A stretch of DNA of 39,667 nucleotides from positions 1-39,667 of the forward strand of contig RYFE02000046.1 of the NCBI GenBank assembly GCA_004138175.2, in the 5' to 3' direction. The notes under the pieces are model-generated. The model was not told where the DNA came from, made no database searches, and saw only the letters and a program-made list of their open reading frames with translations. The translations under genes and the position numbers were made by a program. Every line of letters begins with the position of its first letter. Position 1 is the stretch's first letter. Origin of the DNA: Chloroflexales bacterium ZM16-3. Lineage in GTDB: Bacteria > Chloroflexota > Chloroflexia > Chloroflexales > Chloroflexaceae. Shown here one piece after another: positions 7,717-16,594 of this stretch.

Positions 7717-8343
7717 ATGAGGATTGTGCTGTTTGGAGCGACGGGCGGGCTGGGCAGCGCCGTGCTGGCCGAGGCGCTGGGTCGCGGGCATACGGTGACG
7801 GCGCTGCTGCGCGAGCCGGCCCGCCTCGCGGTGAGCCACCCGCGCCTGGAGGCGGTGGCCGGCGATGTGCGCGACCATGTCGCTGTGGCTGAGGTGTTGG
7901 CTGGCCAGGATGCGGCGATCAGCTGTATTGGGCCGGGACAGCTTGACGATGAGGTGGATGTGATCAGCGCCGGGATGGCGAGCATCCTGTCAGGGATGCA
8001 GGCGGCCGGGGCGCGCCGGATCGTGGCCGTGGCGGCGGCGGGCATCCTTCAGGAGGACGAGGAGACGCTGCTGCGTGATGCGCCGGGCTTCCCGCCGATG
8101 CTGCGCGCGATCTCGGGGGAGCACCTGCGGGCCTACGAGCTGCTGCGCAGCTCGGACGCGCGCTGGACACTGGTCTGCCCGCCGGTGCTGGCCGATGGCG
8201 AGGGGACGGGCGGCTACCGGGCTGAGCGCGACTACCTGCCGCTGGGGGGCGAGCAGATCGCCCGGGCCGATGTGGCCCTGTTCATCTTGGACGAGCTGGA
8301 GAGCGGGGCGTTTGTGGGGTTGCGGGTGGGAATCGCCGAGTAG
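7717..8343 (+). CDS. NAD(P)-binding NmrA-like oxidoreductase
   Basis: This 208-residue single-domain Rossmann protein belongs to the atypical short-chain dehydrogenase group (NmrA/YwnB-like). The nucleotide motif GATGGLG is at 7-13 after the first strand MRIVLF. LLREPARL is the acidic/basic second-strand region that often prefers NADPH, and GDVRD and AISCIGPG follow. The YxxxK catalytic pair of classical SDRs is not evident, so it may be a sensor or a reductase of unknown substrate. ATG 7717 follows GGAGAAGACCTCAC. The MBL-fold gene starts 22 bp after its stop, so the two are likely one transcript. Confidence 0.88.
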   Translation: MRIVLFGATGGLGSAVLAEALGRGHTVTALLREPARLAVSHPRLEAVAGDVRDHVAVAEVLAGQDAAISCIGPGQLDDEVDVISAGMASILSGMQAAGARRIVAVAAAGILQEDEETLLRDAPGFPPMLRAISGEHLRAYELLRSSDARWTLVCPPVLADGEGTGGYRAERDYLPLGGEQIARADVALFILDELESGAFVGLRVGIAE

Positions 8344-8365
8344 GGGTGCCCCCAGGAGAAACACC

Positions 8366-9070
8366 ATGCGCAGAATTGTGCCGGGCCTCTACACCTTCAG
8401 CCGACTGCCGGTTGGGCGCGTCTACCTGATCACCGAGGGGGATGGGCTGACCCTGATCGATGCGAGCATCTCGTTGGCCGCTGGGCCGATCCTGAGCCAG
8501 ATCCGTAAGCTGGGCTTTGCGGCGACGGATGTGCGGCGAATTCTGATCACGCACGCGCACCCCGACCATATTGGCGCTCTGCCGGCCCTGGTGAAGGCCA
8601 CCGGCGCTGAGGTCTGGGCCTCGCGGCTGGATCGACCGGTGATCGAAGGGGCGATGCCGGTGATTCGACCACGGGACGCGGATCTGCGCGGTATCTCGCG
8701 GATGATGGGCGGCGGGGCGATGCTTTTCCCTCCGGTGCCGGTGGCCCGCGAGCTGCGCGATGGTGAGGTGCTAGACGATGTCTTCGACGGCATGCAGGTG
8801 CTCGCCACGCCCGGCCACACCCCCGGCCATATCTCGTTCTGGCACCCCGAGCGGCAGCTGATCATCCTCGGCGATGTGATCATGCATCTGCCGACGCGGC
8901 TGGTGCTGCCCTTCGCGGCCTTCACCTACGACATGGCCGAGAACATTCGCTCGATCGGGCGGGTGGCCCGCCTGGAGCCACATATTGTCTGCTTCGGCCA
9001 CGGCTCGCCGATGACGGCCAGTACCGTGAGGCGGATCGGCGCGTTCGCGCAGAAGGTGGGGGCGATCTAG
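8366..9070 (+). CDS. MBL-fold metallo-hydrolase
   Basis: This 234-residue protein has the metallo-beta-lactamase fold. Metal ligands are visible in order: HAHPDH near residue 65 (HxHxDH), the His of ATPGHTPGH near 150, the Asp of ILGDVI near 170 and the final His of CFGHGSPM near 213. This is the glyoxalase II-like hydrolase pattern, but the substrate is unknown. It is far too short for an RNase J and lacks a beta-lactamase signal peptide. AGGAGA at 8354-8359 sets the start at ATG 8366; a longer overlapping open frame exists but its first part is out of frame with the upstream gene. It probably shares a transcript with the NmrA-like gene. Confidence 0.9.
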   Translation: MRRIVPGLYTFSRLPVGRVYLITEGDGLTLIDASISLAAGPILSQIRKLGFAATDVRRILITHAHPDHIGALPALVKATGAEVWASRLDRPVIEGAMPVIRPRDADLRGISRMMGGGAMLFPPVPVARELRDGEVLDDVFDGMQVLATPGHTPGHISFWHPERQLIILGDVIMHLPTRLVLPFAAFTYDMAENIRSIGRVARLEPHIVCFGHGSPMTASTVRRIGAFAQKVGAI

Positions 9071-9173
9071 CGCCAAGGCAAAAGGCACCTGGCACGGCTC
9101 TTGCTGAAGAGTATGACGTAGTCTATCAAGCTATGTCGGGGGCATGGCCCCCGCTCAACAGAAGGAGCCTTAT

Positions 9174-9449
9174 ATGATTAACTTTATCCTATGGCTACTG
9201 TTCGGTGCCCTGGTCGGCTGGCTGGCGAGCATTGTGATGAAGACGAACGCCCAGCAGGGCGGGCTGATGAATATCATCATCGGTATCATTGGCGCGATGC
9301 TCGGCGGGTTTGTCTTCGGCCTGCTGGGCGTCGGCGGGAGCAATATCAACAACGGCGACTTCAGCCTGGGCGCGCTGCTGGTATCGTTCGTGGGCGCAGT
9401 CATCCTGCTCGGCATCGTCAACTTCTTCCGACGCGGCAGCGTGCGGTAG
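9174..9449 (+). CDS. GlsB/YeaQ/YmgE family membrane protein
   Basis: This 91-residue inner-membrane protein has three hydrophobic helices rich in Gly. The N-terminus MINFILWLLFGALVGWLAS is typical, followed by IMKTNAQQGGLMNIIIGIIG, AMLGGFVFGLLGVGG and a last helix ending VNFFRRGSVR. The family (transglycosylase-associated or stress-response membrane proteins) is common, induced by stress in several bacteria, and of unknown biochemical role. GAAGGAG at 9161-9167 sets ATG 9174. It stands alone, with 103 bp before it and a strong hairpin after it. Confidence 0.92.
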   Translation: MINFILWLLFGALVGWLASIVMKTNAQQGGLMNIIIGIIGAMLGGFVFGLLGVGGSNINNGDFSLGALLVSFVGAVILLGIVNFFRRGSVR

Positions 9450-9475
9450 ATCACTGAGGCGCTGAACTACTGAGC

Positions 9476-9512
9476 CGCACAGGTCGGCGCGCAATGCGCG
9501 CCGACCTGTGCG
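9476..9512 (+). terminator. 18-bp hairpin terminator after the GlsB gene
   Basis: CGCACAGGTCGGCGCGCA (9476-9493) pairs perfectly with 9495-9512 around a single A. It follows the GlsB-family stop by 26 bp. The short T-containing ATTCTTGCG follows. The stem is likely to stop transcription into the cyclase gene. Confidence 0.7.
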
Positions 9513-9642
9513 ATTCTTGCGTCTGTGGGGAAGGTGCGGTATCTTTTACATACACCTGACCGAAACTATCACTGGCGGTGCGCGGGCACGCGCGGGCCAT
9601 AGCGGGGGCTGCGGCCCCCGCTTCCCGTCTCTGGGAGACGCT

Positions 9643-12453
9643 ATGATCACCTCCGCCCCGCTTGAGGATCTGGCGAGCTATGTCCCGGCGCTGATCTTGC
9701 GGCGCATGGCCGCCGACATGGGCACGACGATGTCGCCCTCGGTGGAGCGATTTCCGGCGGCTGCGCTGTTTGCGGATCTGTCTGGGTTCACGGCGCTCAC
9801 CGAGCAGCTGAGCCTGCATAACCCGGCGGGCACCGAGGAGCTGACTCAGATCCTCGACCTGTACTTCGGCCATCTGGTGCGGGTGGTCGCCGCGCACGGC
9901 GGCGATGTGGTGAAGTTCGCTGGCGATGGCCTGCTGGCCCTGTGGTATGGCGACGAGGGGCTGCCGCAACTGGCCCAGCGCGCGATGCAGTGCGGGCTGT
10001 CCGTGCAGATGATGATGTCGCCGGAAGTGTGGGGGAGCTTCGATGGCACGCGCGCGCCGGCCCCGCTGAAGATGCGGGTGGGCGTGGGCGCCGGCGATGT
10101 GACGACGATGCACATCGGCGGGATCTTTGGGCGCTGGGAGCTGCTGGTGACGGGCGAGCCGGTGGAGCAGACGAGCATGGCCGAGGCGCAGGCGCGGCCG
10201 GGCGATGTGGTGATCGCGGCCGAGGCGTGGCCGCTGGTGGCCGAGTGTTGCGTCGGCGAGCCGCTGCCCTCGGGCGCGGTGCGACTGGGCTCGCTGACGG
10301 ACTACCTGCCGATGCGCGGGCTTGAGACGCCCCTGCTGCGGGCCGATATGGCCGACGTCCTGCGCTCCTACTTGCCAAAGGCTATCCTGGCGCGGATGGA
10401 CGCCGGGCAGACGGCATGGCTGGCCGAGCAGCGGCAGGTGACGGTGCTGTTTGTGAACTTGCCCGGCCTGCGGGCCGACACGCCCCTGCGCCAGGCCCAG
10501 AAGCTCATGCGCACCATCCAGTCGATGCTCTACCGCTTCGAGGGCAGCATCAGCCGACTGGGGACCGACAGCAAGGGGCCGACGCTGGTGGCCGCCCTGG
10601 GCCTGCCGCCTCTGTCCCACGAGAACGACCCCGAGCGCGGGGTGCGGGCGGCGCTGGCCATCCAGTCGGCCCTGGCGGATATGGGCTTTGCCTGCGCGAT
10701 CGGGGTGACGACGGGCGATGCCCTGTGCGGGGCGGTGGGCTGCGCGGCCCGCCGCGAGTATACGATGATGGGATTGATCGTGAACCGCTCGGCCCGACTG
10801 ATGCAGGCCGCCGCCGCCCAGGCGGCGCACGACGGCGGGGCCGCCCTGCTCTGCGACGCGGCGACGGCCCATGCCACCCACCACGCCCTGCGCTTCGAGC
10901 GCCTGCCGCCGCTCGCCCTCAAGGGGGTGAGCGAGCTGGTGCCAGTCTACCGCCCGCTGTCCGACGAAGCAGCCCAGCAGCGGCAGGGGCCGGACGCGCA
11001 CACCGGCGCGCTGATCGGCAGAGCCCGCGAGCTAGCCATGATTGAGACAATGGTGGGCGACCTGTCCCAGCATGGGCACGGCGGCACCATGCTGATCGAG
11101 GGCGATGAGGGGATCGGCAAGACGCGGCTGATCGAGGCGCTGCACGCGGCGGCGCGGGGCGCGGGGCTGCCGGTGTTCGCGGGGGCGGGCAGCCCGGTAG
11201 ATGCGGCGCCCTACGGAGCCTGGAGGTCGATCTTTGGCGCGCTCATCCCGACCGACGGGCATGCCGAGCGCGCGGGCTGGGCGGCCGAGACACTCGGCGA
11301 GGAGCTGGCACCGCTGGCACCGCTGCTGCGGGCTGTGCTATACATCGACCTGGAGGACACGTCGATCACGGCCCAGATGGATGGCCAGGTGCGCGCCGAT
11401 AACACCCGCGACCTGCTCGTGCGCCTGCTGGCCCAGGCCACCCGCAGCAGCCCGCTGGTGATCACCATTGAGGATTCCCAGTGGCTCGACGCGAGCTCGT
11501 GGGCGCTGCTGCTGGCCGCCGCCGAGCGGGTCGACCGGCTGCTGCTGGCCATCGCCGCGCGGCCCATGCCCGACACGCCGCCCGAGTACCAGCGTCTGGC
11601 CTACCTTCCCGACACGCGGCGCGTCCAGCTTAGCGGCCTGGAGCCAGAGCAGGTGCGCGACCTGCTGGCCCAGCGGCTTGAGGTCGACAGCGTGCCCCGC
11701 GAGGTCTGGCAGCTGATCGCCTCCCGCTCACGGGGCAACCCCTTCTTCAGCGAGGAGCTGCTGCACACGCTGCGCGACAGCGGGCTGATCCTGGTGTCGG
11801 GCCGCGAGAGCCATGTGGTGGCGGGGGCGGGCGACCCGCTGCATGTGCTCAACAGCGTGCGCCTGCCCAGCACGGTGCAGGGGCTGATCACCAGCCGCAT
11901 CGACCGGCTGAGCCCGGCGCAGCAGCTGACCCTGAAGGTGGCCAGCGTGATCGGCCAGGGCTTCACGCTCTCGACGCTGAGCGCCATCCACCCGGTGGAG
12001 CGCGACCCCGGGCGGCTGGTGGATCAGCTGTTCACGCTCCAGCAGGCCGGGCTGGTACTGATCGAGTCATTCGACCCCGAGCTGGCCTACACCTTCAAGC
12101 ACGCAGTGGCGGCCGAGGTGGCCTATAACCTGATGAGCTTCCGGCAGCGCCGACAGCTCCACCGTTCACTGGCCGAGCGCTACGAGGCGGGCGGCGAGGG
12201 CGTGACGGCGGCGAATGCCGCGCAGCTGGCCTACCACTGGCGTCAGGCCAATGATCTGCCACGGGCGATGGGCTACCTGGCTATGGCCGGTGAGCAGGCG
12301 CTGCGAGCGGGTGCCTACAGCGAGGCGGGCGGGTTCCTGCGTGAGGCGATCCAGATCGCTGAGGGGCTGCCTGGCGCAGCTGCCCCCGACCTGGCGACGC
12401 GGGCGCGCTGGGAGCAGCAGCTCGGCGAGGCGCACCAGGGGATGACCGGCTGA
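9643..12453 (+). CDS. Soluble-adenylate-cyclase-like protein (two cyclase domains + AAA), C-terminally truncated
   Basis: This 936-residue protein has the soluble adenylate cyclase architecture. Cyclase domain 1 (~40-185) has both metal Asp residues (D45 in ALFADLSGFT, D95 in KFAGDGLLALW) but lacks the catalytic Asn/Arg (GEPVEQTSMAEAQA). Cyclase domain 2 (~265-435) lacks the metal Asp but has Asn381 and Arg385 (GLIVNRSARL) and Lys311. One composite site making cAMP is therefore plausible. An STAND/AAA ATPase follows (Walker A GDEGIGKT 487-494; Walker B LVITIEDSQWLD 605-616), then helices. Relatives carry several hundred residues of TPR after this; here the frame ends at HQGMTG, with a possible frameshift (see findings). 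GGGAG precedes ATG 9643; the upstream extension of this frame is unlikely. Confidence 0.87.
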   Translation: MITSAPLEDLASYVPALILRRMAADMGTTMSPSVERFPAAALFADLSGFTALTEQLSLHNPAGTEELTQILDLYFGHLVRVVAAHGGDVVKFAGDGLLALWYGDEGLPQLAQRAMQCGLSVQMMMSPEVWGSFDGTRAPAPLKMRVGVGAGDVTTMHIGGIFGRWELLVTGEPVEQTSMAEAQARPGDVVIAAEAWPLVAECCVGEPLPSGAVRLGSLTDYLPMRGLETPLLRADMADVLRSYLPKAILARMDAGQTAWLAEQRQVTVLFVNLPGLRADTPLRQAQKLMRTIQSMLYRFEGSISRLGTDSKGPTLVAALGLPPLSHENDPERGVRAALAIQSALADMGFACAIGVTTGDALCGAVGCAARREYTMMGLIVNRSARLMQAAAAQAAHDGGAALLCDAATAHATHHALRFERLPPLALKGVSELVPVYRPLSDEAAQQRQGPDAHTGALIGRARELAMIETMVGDLSQHGHGGTMLIEGDEGIGKTRLIEALHAAARGAGLPVFAGAGSPVDAAPYGAWRSIFGALIPTDGHAERAGWAAETLGEELAPLAPLLRAVLYIDLEDTSITAQMDGQVRADNTRDLLVRLLAQATRSSPLVITIEDSQWLDASSWALLLAAAERVDRLLLAIAARPMPDTPPEYQRLAYLPDTRRVQLSGLEPEQVRDLLAQRLEVDSVPREVWQLIASRSRGNPFFSEELLHTLRDSGLILVSGRESHVVAGAGDPLHVLNSVRLPSTVQGLITSRIDRLSPAQQLTLKVASVIGQGFTLSTLSAIHPVERDPGRLVDQLFTLQQAGLVLIESFDPELAYTFKHAVAAEVAYNLMSFRQRRQLHRSLAERYEAGGEGVTAANAAQLAYHWRQANDLPRAMGYLAMAGEQALRAGAYSEAGGFLREAIQIAEGLPGAAAPDLATRARWEQQLGEAHQGMTG

Positions 12454-12520
12454 GCGAGAGCGCCGACGCCGGAACAGCCCGCGATAATGGATTGGCCCTG
12501 CCCCAGACTATGTCCCCAGA

Positions 12521-12549
12521 TTGCGCCCTGCGGGAAGTGCCCCTATAAT
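12521..12549 (+). promoter_or_regulatory. Sigma-70-type promoter for livG
   Basis: TTGCGC (12521-12526) and a perfect TATAAT (12544-12549) are separated by 17 bp. The predicted start of transcription is about 12556, giving a ~54-nt leader before livG. It lies just after the broken end of the cyclase gene. Confidence 0.7.
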
Positions 12550-12609
12550 TGGCTCATGGTAGCGAGGTACGTGTCCCTCGGCCCAAAGATGAGCCACAGG
12601 AAGAGTTTG

Positions 12610-13413
12610 ATGGCAGGTAACAACGGCGTACCGACGCCCGAGGCCCAGATGCAGATCGATAGCGTCGGGCTGAGCTTTGGCGGTGTACGCGCCCTCTCGG
12701 GCATCAGCTTTAATGTCTACCCCGGAACCATCCAGGCGATCATCGGCCCGAACGGAGCGGGGAAAACCAGCCTGCTCAACTGTATCAGCGGCCTCTACAA
12801 GCCGCAGCAGGGGCAGATCCGCTTCGAGGGCCGCAACCTGATCGGCCTGGCCCCGCACGAGATCGCCCGCCTCGGCGTCGCCCGCTCGTTCCAGAACATC
12901 GAGCTGTTCCGCCACATGACCGTGGTGGAGAACCTCATGCTGGGCCGTCACGTGCATATGCGCGGCGGCGTGATCAGCGGCGGCCTGTACTGGGGCGCCG
13001 GCAAGCGCGAGGAGATCGTCCACCGCGAGTTTGTCGAGCAGGTGATCGACCTGCTTGAGATCCAAGACATTCGGAAGAAGACGGTGGGCTCGCTGTCCTA
13101 CGGCCTCCAGAAGCGGGTTGAGCTGGGGCGCGCCCTGGCGATGGACCCACGGCTCCTGCTGCTCGATGAGCCGATGGCCGGCATGAACAGCGAGGAGAAG
13201 GAGGACATGGCCCGCTTCATCCTCGACATCAGCGAGGAGCAGCGCACCACGATTGTGCTGATCGAGCACGACATGGGCGTGGTCATGGACATTAGCGACA
13301 ATGTCGCGGTGCTTGAGTTCGGCCAGCTGATCGCCTATGGCTCCCCCGACGAGGTTAAGGCGCACCCCGATGTGATCGCGGCCTACCTCGGCCACCAGCA
13401 CGCCGCGCACTAG
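12610..13413 (+). CDS. livG: Branched-chain-type ABC transporter ATPase LivG
   Basis: This is the first nucleotide-binding subunit of a HAAT/Liv importer, 267 residues. Walker A is GPNGAGKT at 46-53, followed by SLLNCISGLYKP. The LivG-specific GVARSFQNIELFRHMTVVEN, the signature LSYGLQKRVELGRA and Walker B LLLLDEPMAGM are all present. The segment FGQLIAYGSPDEV and the AYLG end are also LivG-like. It pairs with LivF (19172-19963). ATG 12610 is chosen with AGGAAGAG just upstream; longer in-frame starts would overlap the promoter. It is separated from the next gene by 262 bp holding a hairpin and an AT-rich stretch, so it may be transcribed apart from the rest. Confidence 0.93.
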   Translation: MAGNNGVPTPEAQMQIDSVGLSFGGVRALSGISFNVYPGTIQAIIGPNGAGKTSLLNCISGLYKPQQGQIRFEGRNLIGLAPHEIARLGVARSFQNIELFRHMTVVENLMLGRHVHMRGGVISGGLYWGAGKREEIVHREFVEQVIDLLEIQDIRKKTVGSLSYGLQKRVELGRALAMDPRLLLLDEPMAGMNSEEKEDMARFILDISEEQRTTIVLIEHDMGVVMDISDNVAVLEFGQLIAYGSPDEVKAHPDVIAAYLGHQHAAH

Positions 13414-13515
13414 CGCCAATGTTGAATGTTAAATTGCCGCACTGCTTCCTGATGTGATCTGGCACAGGCGGCGTTCTGTGCGGCGTTGCCCGGCGGCTGA
13501 GGTATTGCATCCAAA

Positions 13516-13556
13516 CACAAGCGCCCCCTCTCCGGAATGGAGAGGGGGCGCTTGTG
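13516..13556 (+). terminator. 18-bp hairpin between livG and the acyl-CoA synthetase
   Basis: CACAAGCGCCCCCTCTCC (13516-13533) pairs perfectly with 13539-13556 around GGAAT. No T-run follows. It probably ends or attenuates the livG transcript. The rest of the 262-bp gap holds two ATGTTGA-like heptamers near 13418 and an AT-rich stretch after 13590. Confidence 0.65.
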
Positions 13557-13628
13557 CCGCGAGTACGTGGGTGTAAGATCTCCCCCGTGACAAATATAGC
13601 CTTTTCGGTTATTATCTCTCATACCTTT

Positions 13629-13657
13629 TTGTTACCTAAACGATATTCGGCTTTTAT
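13629..13657 (+). promoter_or_regulatory. Possible promoter for the acyl-CoA synthetase gene
   Basis: TTGTTA (13629-13634) and TTTTAT (13652-13657) are 17 bp apart in an AT-rich stretch unlike its surroundings. Each matches consensus at four of six bases. AGAGGAT just before ATG 13676 is the ribosome site. Confidence 0.4.
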
Positions 13658-13675
13658 CAGAGAGGATAAGAGCGT

Positions 13676-15622
13676 ATGGTCGACGAGACCCTGCCCCGCC
13701 TCCTCATACGCAACGTCGAGCGGCTGGGCGAGAAGGTCGCACTACGCGAGAAAGAGTTCGGCATCTGGCAGACTGCCACCTGGCGTCAGTTTGCCGACCA
13801 TGTACGCGCCTTCGCCATGGGACTGAGCGCGCTTGGCGTGCGACGTCAGGACACCGTGGCGATCATCGGAGACAACCGCCCCGAGTGGCTGTACGCAGAG
13901 CTTGGCACCCAGGCCATCGGCGCGATCAGCGTCGGCATCTACCAGGACTCGGCCCCCGAGGAGGTTAAGTATATCCTCCAGGCCACCGATTCTCGCGTGA
14001 TCATCGCCGAGGATCAGGAGCAGGTCGATAAGATCCTTGAGCTGTGGCCCGAGCTGTCCGGCGTGCTCAAGGTGATCTACTACGAGCCGAAGGGGCTGCG
14101 CAACTATGGCGAGCCCTTCCTGGCGACCTTCCCCATGATCGAGGATCTGGGCCGCAACTTCGACCAGCAGAACCCCGGCCACTTCGACCGCGAGCTGGCC
14201 CTGGGCCGCGCTGAGGATGTGGCGATGCTGGTCACAACCTCTGGCACCACCGGCAAGCCCAAGCTGGCGATGCTCACCCACAGCAACCTGATCAGCCAGG
14301 GCCGTGGTCTGCTTGAGGTGGACCCGCTCGAGTCCAGCGACGAGTTTGTCAGCTTCCTGCCGCTGGCCTGGGTGGGCGAGCAGATGATCACCGTCGCCGC
14401 TGGCATCCAGTGCGGCTTCACGATCAACTTCCCCGAGTCGGCCGCCACCGTGCAGGAGAATATTCGCGAGATCGGGCCGCGGGTGATGTTCGCCCCGCCC
14501 CGGATCTGGGAGAATATGCTCTCGCAGGTGCAGGTGAAGACTCAGGACAGCACGCGCCTCAAGCGGGCGGTCTATGCGTGGGCGATGTCCCAGGGCTACG
14601 CCATGGCCGACTCGCGCTTCAGCGGCGAGCCCGCCGGCATCGGCCTGCGCCTGAGCTACGGGCTGGCCCGCCTGCTTGTCTTTGAGGCGCTGAAGGACCA
14701 CCTGGGGCTGCGCTTCCTCAAGCGAGCCTACACCGGCGGCGCGGCCCTCGGGCCGGATGTCTTCCGCTTCTACCACGCCCTCGGCGTGAACCTGAAGCAG
14801 GTGTATGGCCAGACCGAGAGCTCGGGCCTGTGTGTGATCCACCGCGATGGGGCGATCAAGTTTCAGACGGTGGGCTCGCCGCTGCCGAACACCGAAGTCA
14901 AGATCGCCGAGAGCGGCGAGATCCTGGTGAAGAGCCCGTCTGTCTTCATCGGCTACTACAAGAGCCCCGAGTCCACCGCCGAGACGATGGAGCAAGGCTG
15001 GCTGCGCAGCGGCGACGCCGGCTACTTCGACGACAACGGCCAACTGATCGTGATCGACCGGGCCAAGGACGTGATGACGCTGCACGACGGCACCAAGTTC
15101 TCGCCTCAGTTTATTGAGAACAAACTCAAGTTCAGCCCCTACGTCAAAGAGGCGGTGGTCTTCGGCGGCGACTGGCCCTTTGTGACGACGATCATCAACA
15201 TCGACTTCGCCAACGTGGGCAAGTGGGCCGAGAGCCGCCAGATCTCGTACACGACCTACACCGACCTAGCCCAGAAGCCGCAGGTCTACGCGCTCATCCG
15301 CAAGGATGTGGAGCGGGCCAACGGCGATATGCCCGACGCCGCCCGGATCAGGCGCTTCCTGCTGCTGCACAAAGAGCTTGACGCCGACGACGGCGAGCTG
15401 ACCCGCACGCGCAAGGTGCGCCGAAACCTGGTGGCCAAGCGCTACCAGGAGATTGTGGACGCGCTGTACGGCGACCGGTCGGATGTTGAGATCGAGACGA
15501 CGATCACCTACCAGGATGGGCGCACGGCCCTGCTGAAGACAAAGCTGCATGTCGAGGAGATGGACGAGGGGACAAAGACGAAAGCCGACAAACGAGCTGC
15601 CAGCGCGGCAACCGCCCGCTGA
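13676..15622 (+). CDS. Long-chain fatty acid--CoA ligase (AMP-forming)
   Basis: This 648-residue ANL-superfamily enzyme makes an acyl-adenylate and then an acyl-CoA. The P-loop is TTSGTTGKPKLAMLTH near residue 190, the A5 motif YGQTESSG near 378, the hinge motif RSGDAGYFDDNGQ near 445 and IDRAKDVM near 460. The length, the early WRQFADHV segment and the region KFSPQFIENKLKFSPYVKEA (in place of the usual catalytic A10 style of short ligases) match the FadD15/FAA-like long-chain group. The last 20 residues are a Lys/Ala-rich tail. It lies between livG and livH, so the cluster probably activates its own imported acid. The natural substrate cannot be read from sequence. Confidence 0.92.
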   Translation: MVDETLPRLLIRNVERLGEKVALREKEFGIWQTATWRQFADHVRAFAMGLSALGVRRQDTVAIIGDNRPEWLYAELGTQAIGAISVGIYQDSAPEEVKYILQATDSRVIIAEDQEQVDKILELWPELSGVLKVIYYEPKGLRNYGEPFLATFPMIEDLGRNFDQQNPGHFDRELALGRAEDVAMLVTTSGTTGKPKLAMLTHSNLISQGRGLLEVDPLESSDEFVSFLPLAWVGEQMITVAAGIQCGFTINFPESAATVQENIREIGPRVMFAPPRIWENMLSQVQVKTQDSTRLKRAVYAWAMSQGYAMADSRFSGEPAGIGLRLSYGLARLLVFEALKDHLGLRFLKRAYTGGAALGPDVFRFYHALGVNLKQVYGQTESSGLCVIHRDGAIKFQTVGSPLPNTEVKIAESGEILVKSPSVFIGYYKSPESTAETMEQGWLRSGDAGYFDDNGQLIVIDRAKDVMTLHDGTKFSPQFIENKLKFSPYVKEAVVFGGDWPFVTTIINIDFANVGKWAESRQISYTTYTDLAQKPQVYALIRKDVERANGDMPDAARIRRFLLLHKELDADDGELTRTRKVRRNLVAKRYQEIVDALYGDRSDVEIETTITYQDGRTALLKTKLHVEEMDEGTKTKADKRAASAATAR

Positions 15623-15654
15623 GGCTCGGCTCTCGTACGCCGTCCCTCGTCGCA

Positions 15655-16542
15655 ATGACTATGGAAAAATTCATCCAGCTCACCCTGTCCGGCGTCGCCA
15701 ATGGCGCAATCTTCTCGCTCGTCGCCCTGGGCTTCGTGCTGATCTACAAGAGCAGCGACGTGATCAACTTCGCCCAGGGCGAGCTGCTCATGATCGGTGC
15801 CTACCTGACCTACATGACCGTGCAGCAGTTTGGCCTCTTCTGGCCGATTGGTGTGGTTGTGGCGGTAATCCTGGCCGCTGTGGTAGGCGCGCTGATCGAG
15901 TCGCTGGTGCTGCGGCCACTGATCGGCGAGCCGGCGATCTCGGTGATCATGGTTACGATCGGACTCTCATCGCTGCTGCGCGGCATCGTGGGCGCGATCT
16001 GGGGCGTGACGCCGCTGCCCGCGCCGCAGTTTCTGCCGCGCGACCCGGTGAAGATCCTGGGCGCGAGCGTTGGCCTCGATAAGCTCCTGGCGATCGGCCT
16101 GGCCCTGCTGCTCTTCGGGCTGCTGACGCTCTTCTTCCGGCGGAGCAACGAGGGCATCGCCATGCGCGCCGTGGCCGACGACCAGCAGGCGGCGCTGAGC
16201 ATGGGCATCAGCATCAAGCGGATCTGGGCGGTAGCCTGGGCGATCGCCGCCGTGACGGCGGCGGTGGGCGGCATTCTGCTGATGAGCATCTTCGGCGGGG
16301 TCAGCGGCACGATCGGGCGGGTCGGCCTGCTGGTCTTCCCAGTGGTCATCCTGGGCGGCCTCGACAGCATCCCCGGCGCGATCATCGGCGGCCTGATCAT
16401 CGGGCTGCTCCAGGCGTTCGCCGGTGGCTACCTGCCCCCAGAGCTAGGGCTCGGCGAGGTGGTACCCTACGTCGTTCTGATCCTCATCTTGCTTGTTCGG
16501 CCCTACGGCCTCTTCGGCCAGACCCGGATCGAGCGCGTGTAG
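15655..16542 (+). CDS. livH: Branched-chain-type ABC transporter permease LivH
   Basis: This 295-residue integral membrane protein has about eight hydrophobic helices. LivH family motifs are LSGVANGAIFSLVALGFVLI, then VINFAQGELLMIGAY near residue 40 and the coupling-helix region GIAMRAVADDQQAALSMGIS near 165-185. GGLDSIPGAIIGGLIIG lies near the end. Together with LivM it forms the translocation path in the cytoplasmic membrane. It starts 33 bp after the acyl-CoA synthetase. The start may be ATG 15655 or the second Met at 15661; no strong ribosome site separates them. Confidence 0.94.
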   Translation: MTMEKFIQLTLSGVANGAIFSLVALGFVLIYKSSDVINFAQGELLMIGAYLTYMTVQQFGLFWPIGVVVAVILAAVVGALIESLVLRPLIGEPAISVIMVTIGLSSLLRGIVGAIWGVTPLPAPQFLPRDPVKILGASVGLDKLLAIGLALLLFGLLTLFFRRSNEGIAMRAVADDQQAALSMGISIKRIWAVAWAIAAVTAAVGGILLMSIFGGVSGTIGRVGLLVFPVVILGGLDSIPGAIIGGLIIGLLQAFAGGYLPPELGLGEVVPYVVLILILLVRPYGLFGQTRIERV

Positions 16543-16545
16543 CGT

Positions 16546-16573
16546 GTAGGGGCGGCTCGCGAGCCGCCCCTAC
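16546..16573. repeat. 28-bp perfect palindrome GTAGGGGCGGCTCG/CGAGCCGCCCCTAC
   Basis: Two 14-base halves with no spacer, lying 3 bp after the livH stop and 21 bp before livM. It belongs to the GTAGGGGCG...CGCCCCTAC family also at 19109 and 26068. In mRNA it could protect or attenuate between the two permease messages. Confidence 0.75.
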
Positions 16574-16594
16574 GCCGTGTATGGAACACATACT

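Noticed and set aside
9451-11001. Long open frame (516 codons) antisense to the cyclase gene
   Set aside because: Composition is His/Arg/Gln-rich with no family features, typical of the antisense of a GC-rich gene; the plus-strand frame has clear domains.
13742-15085. Long open frame antisense to the acyl-CoA synthetase
   Set aside because: Shadow of a recognised enzyme gene; no motifs.
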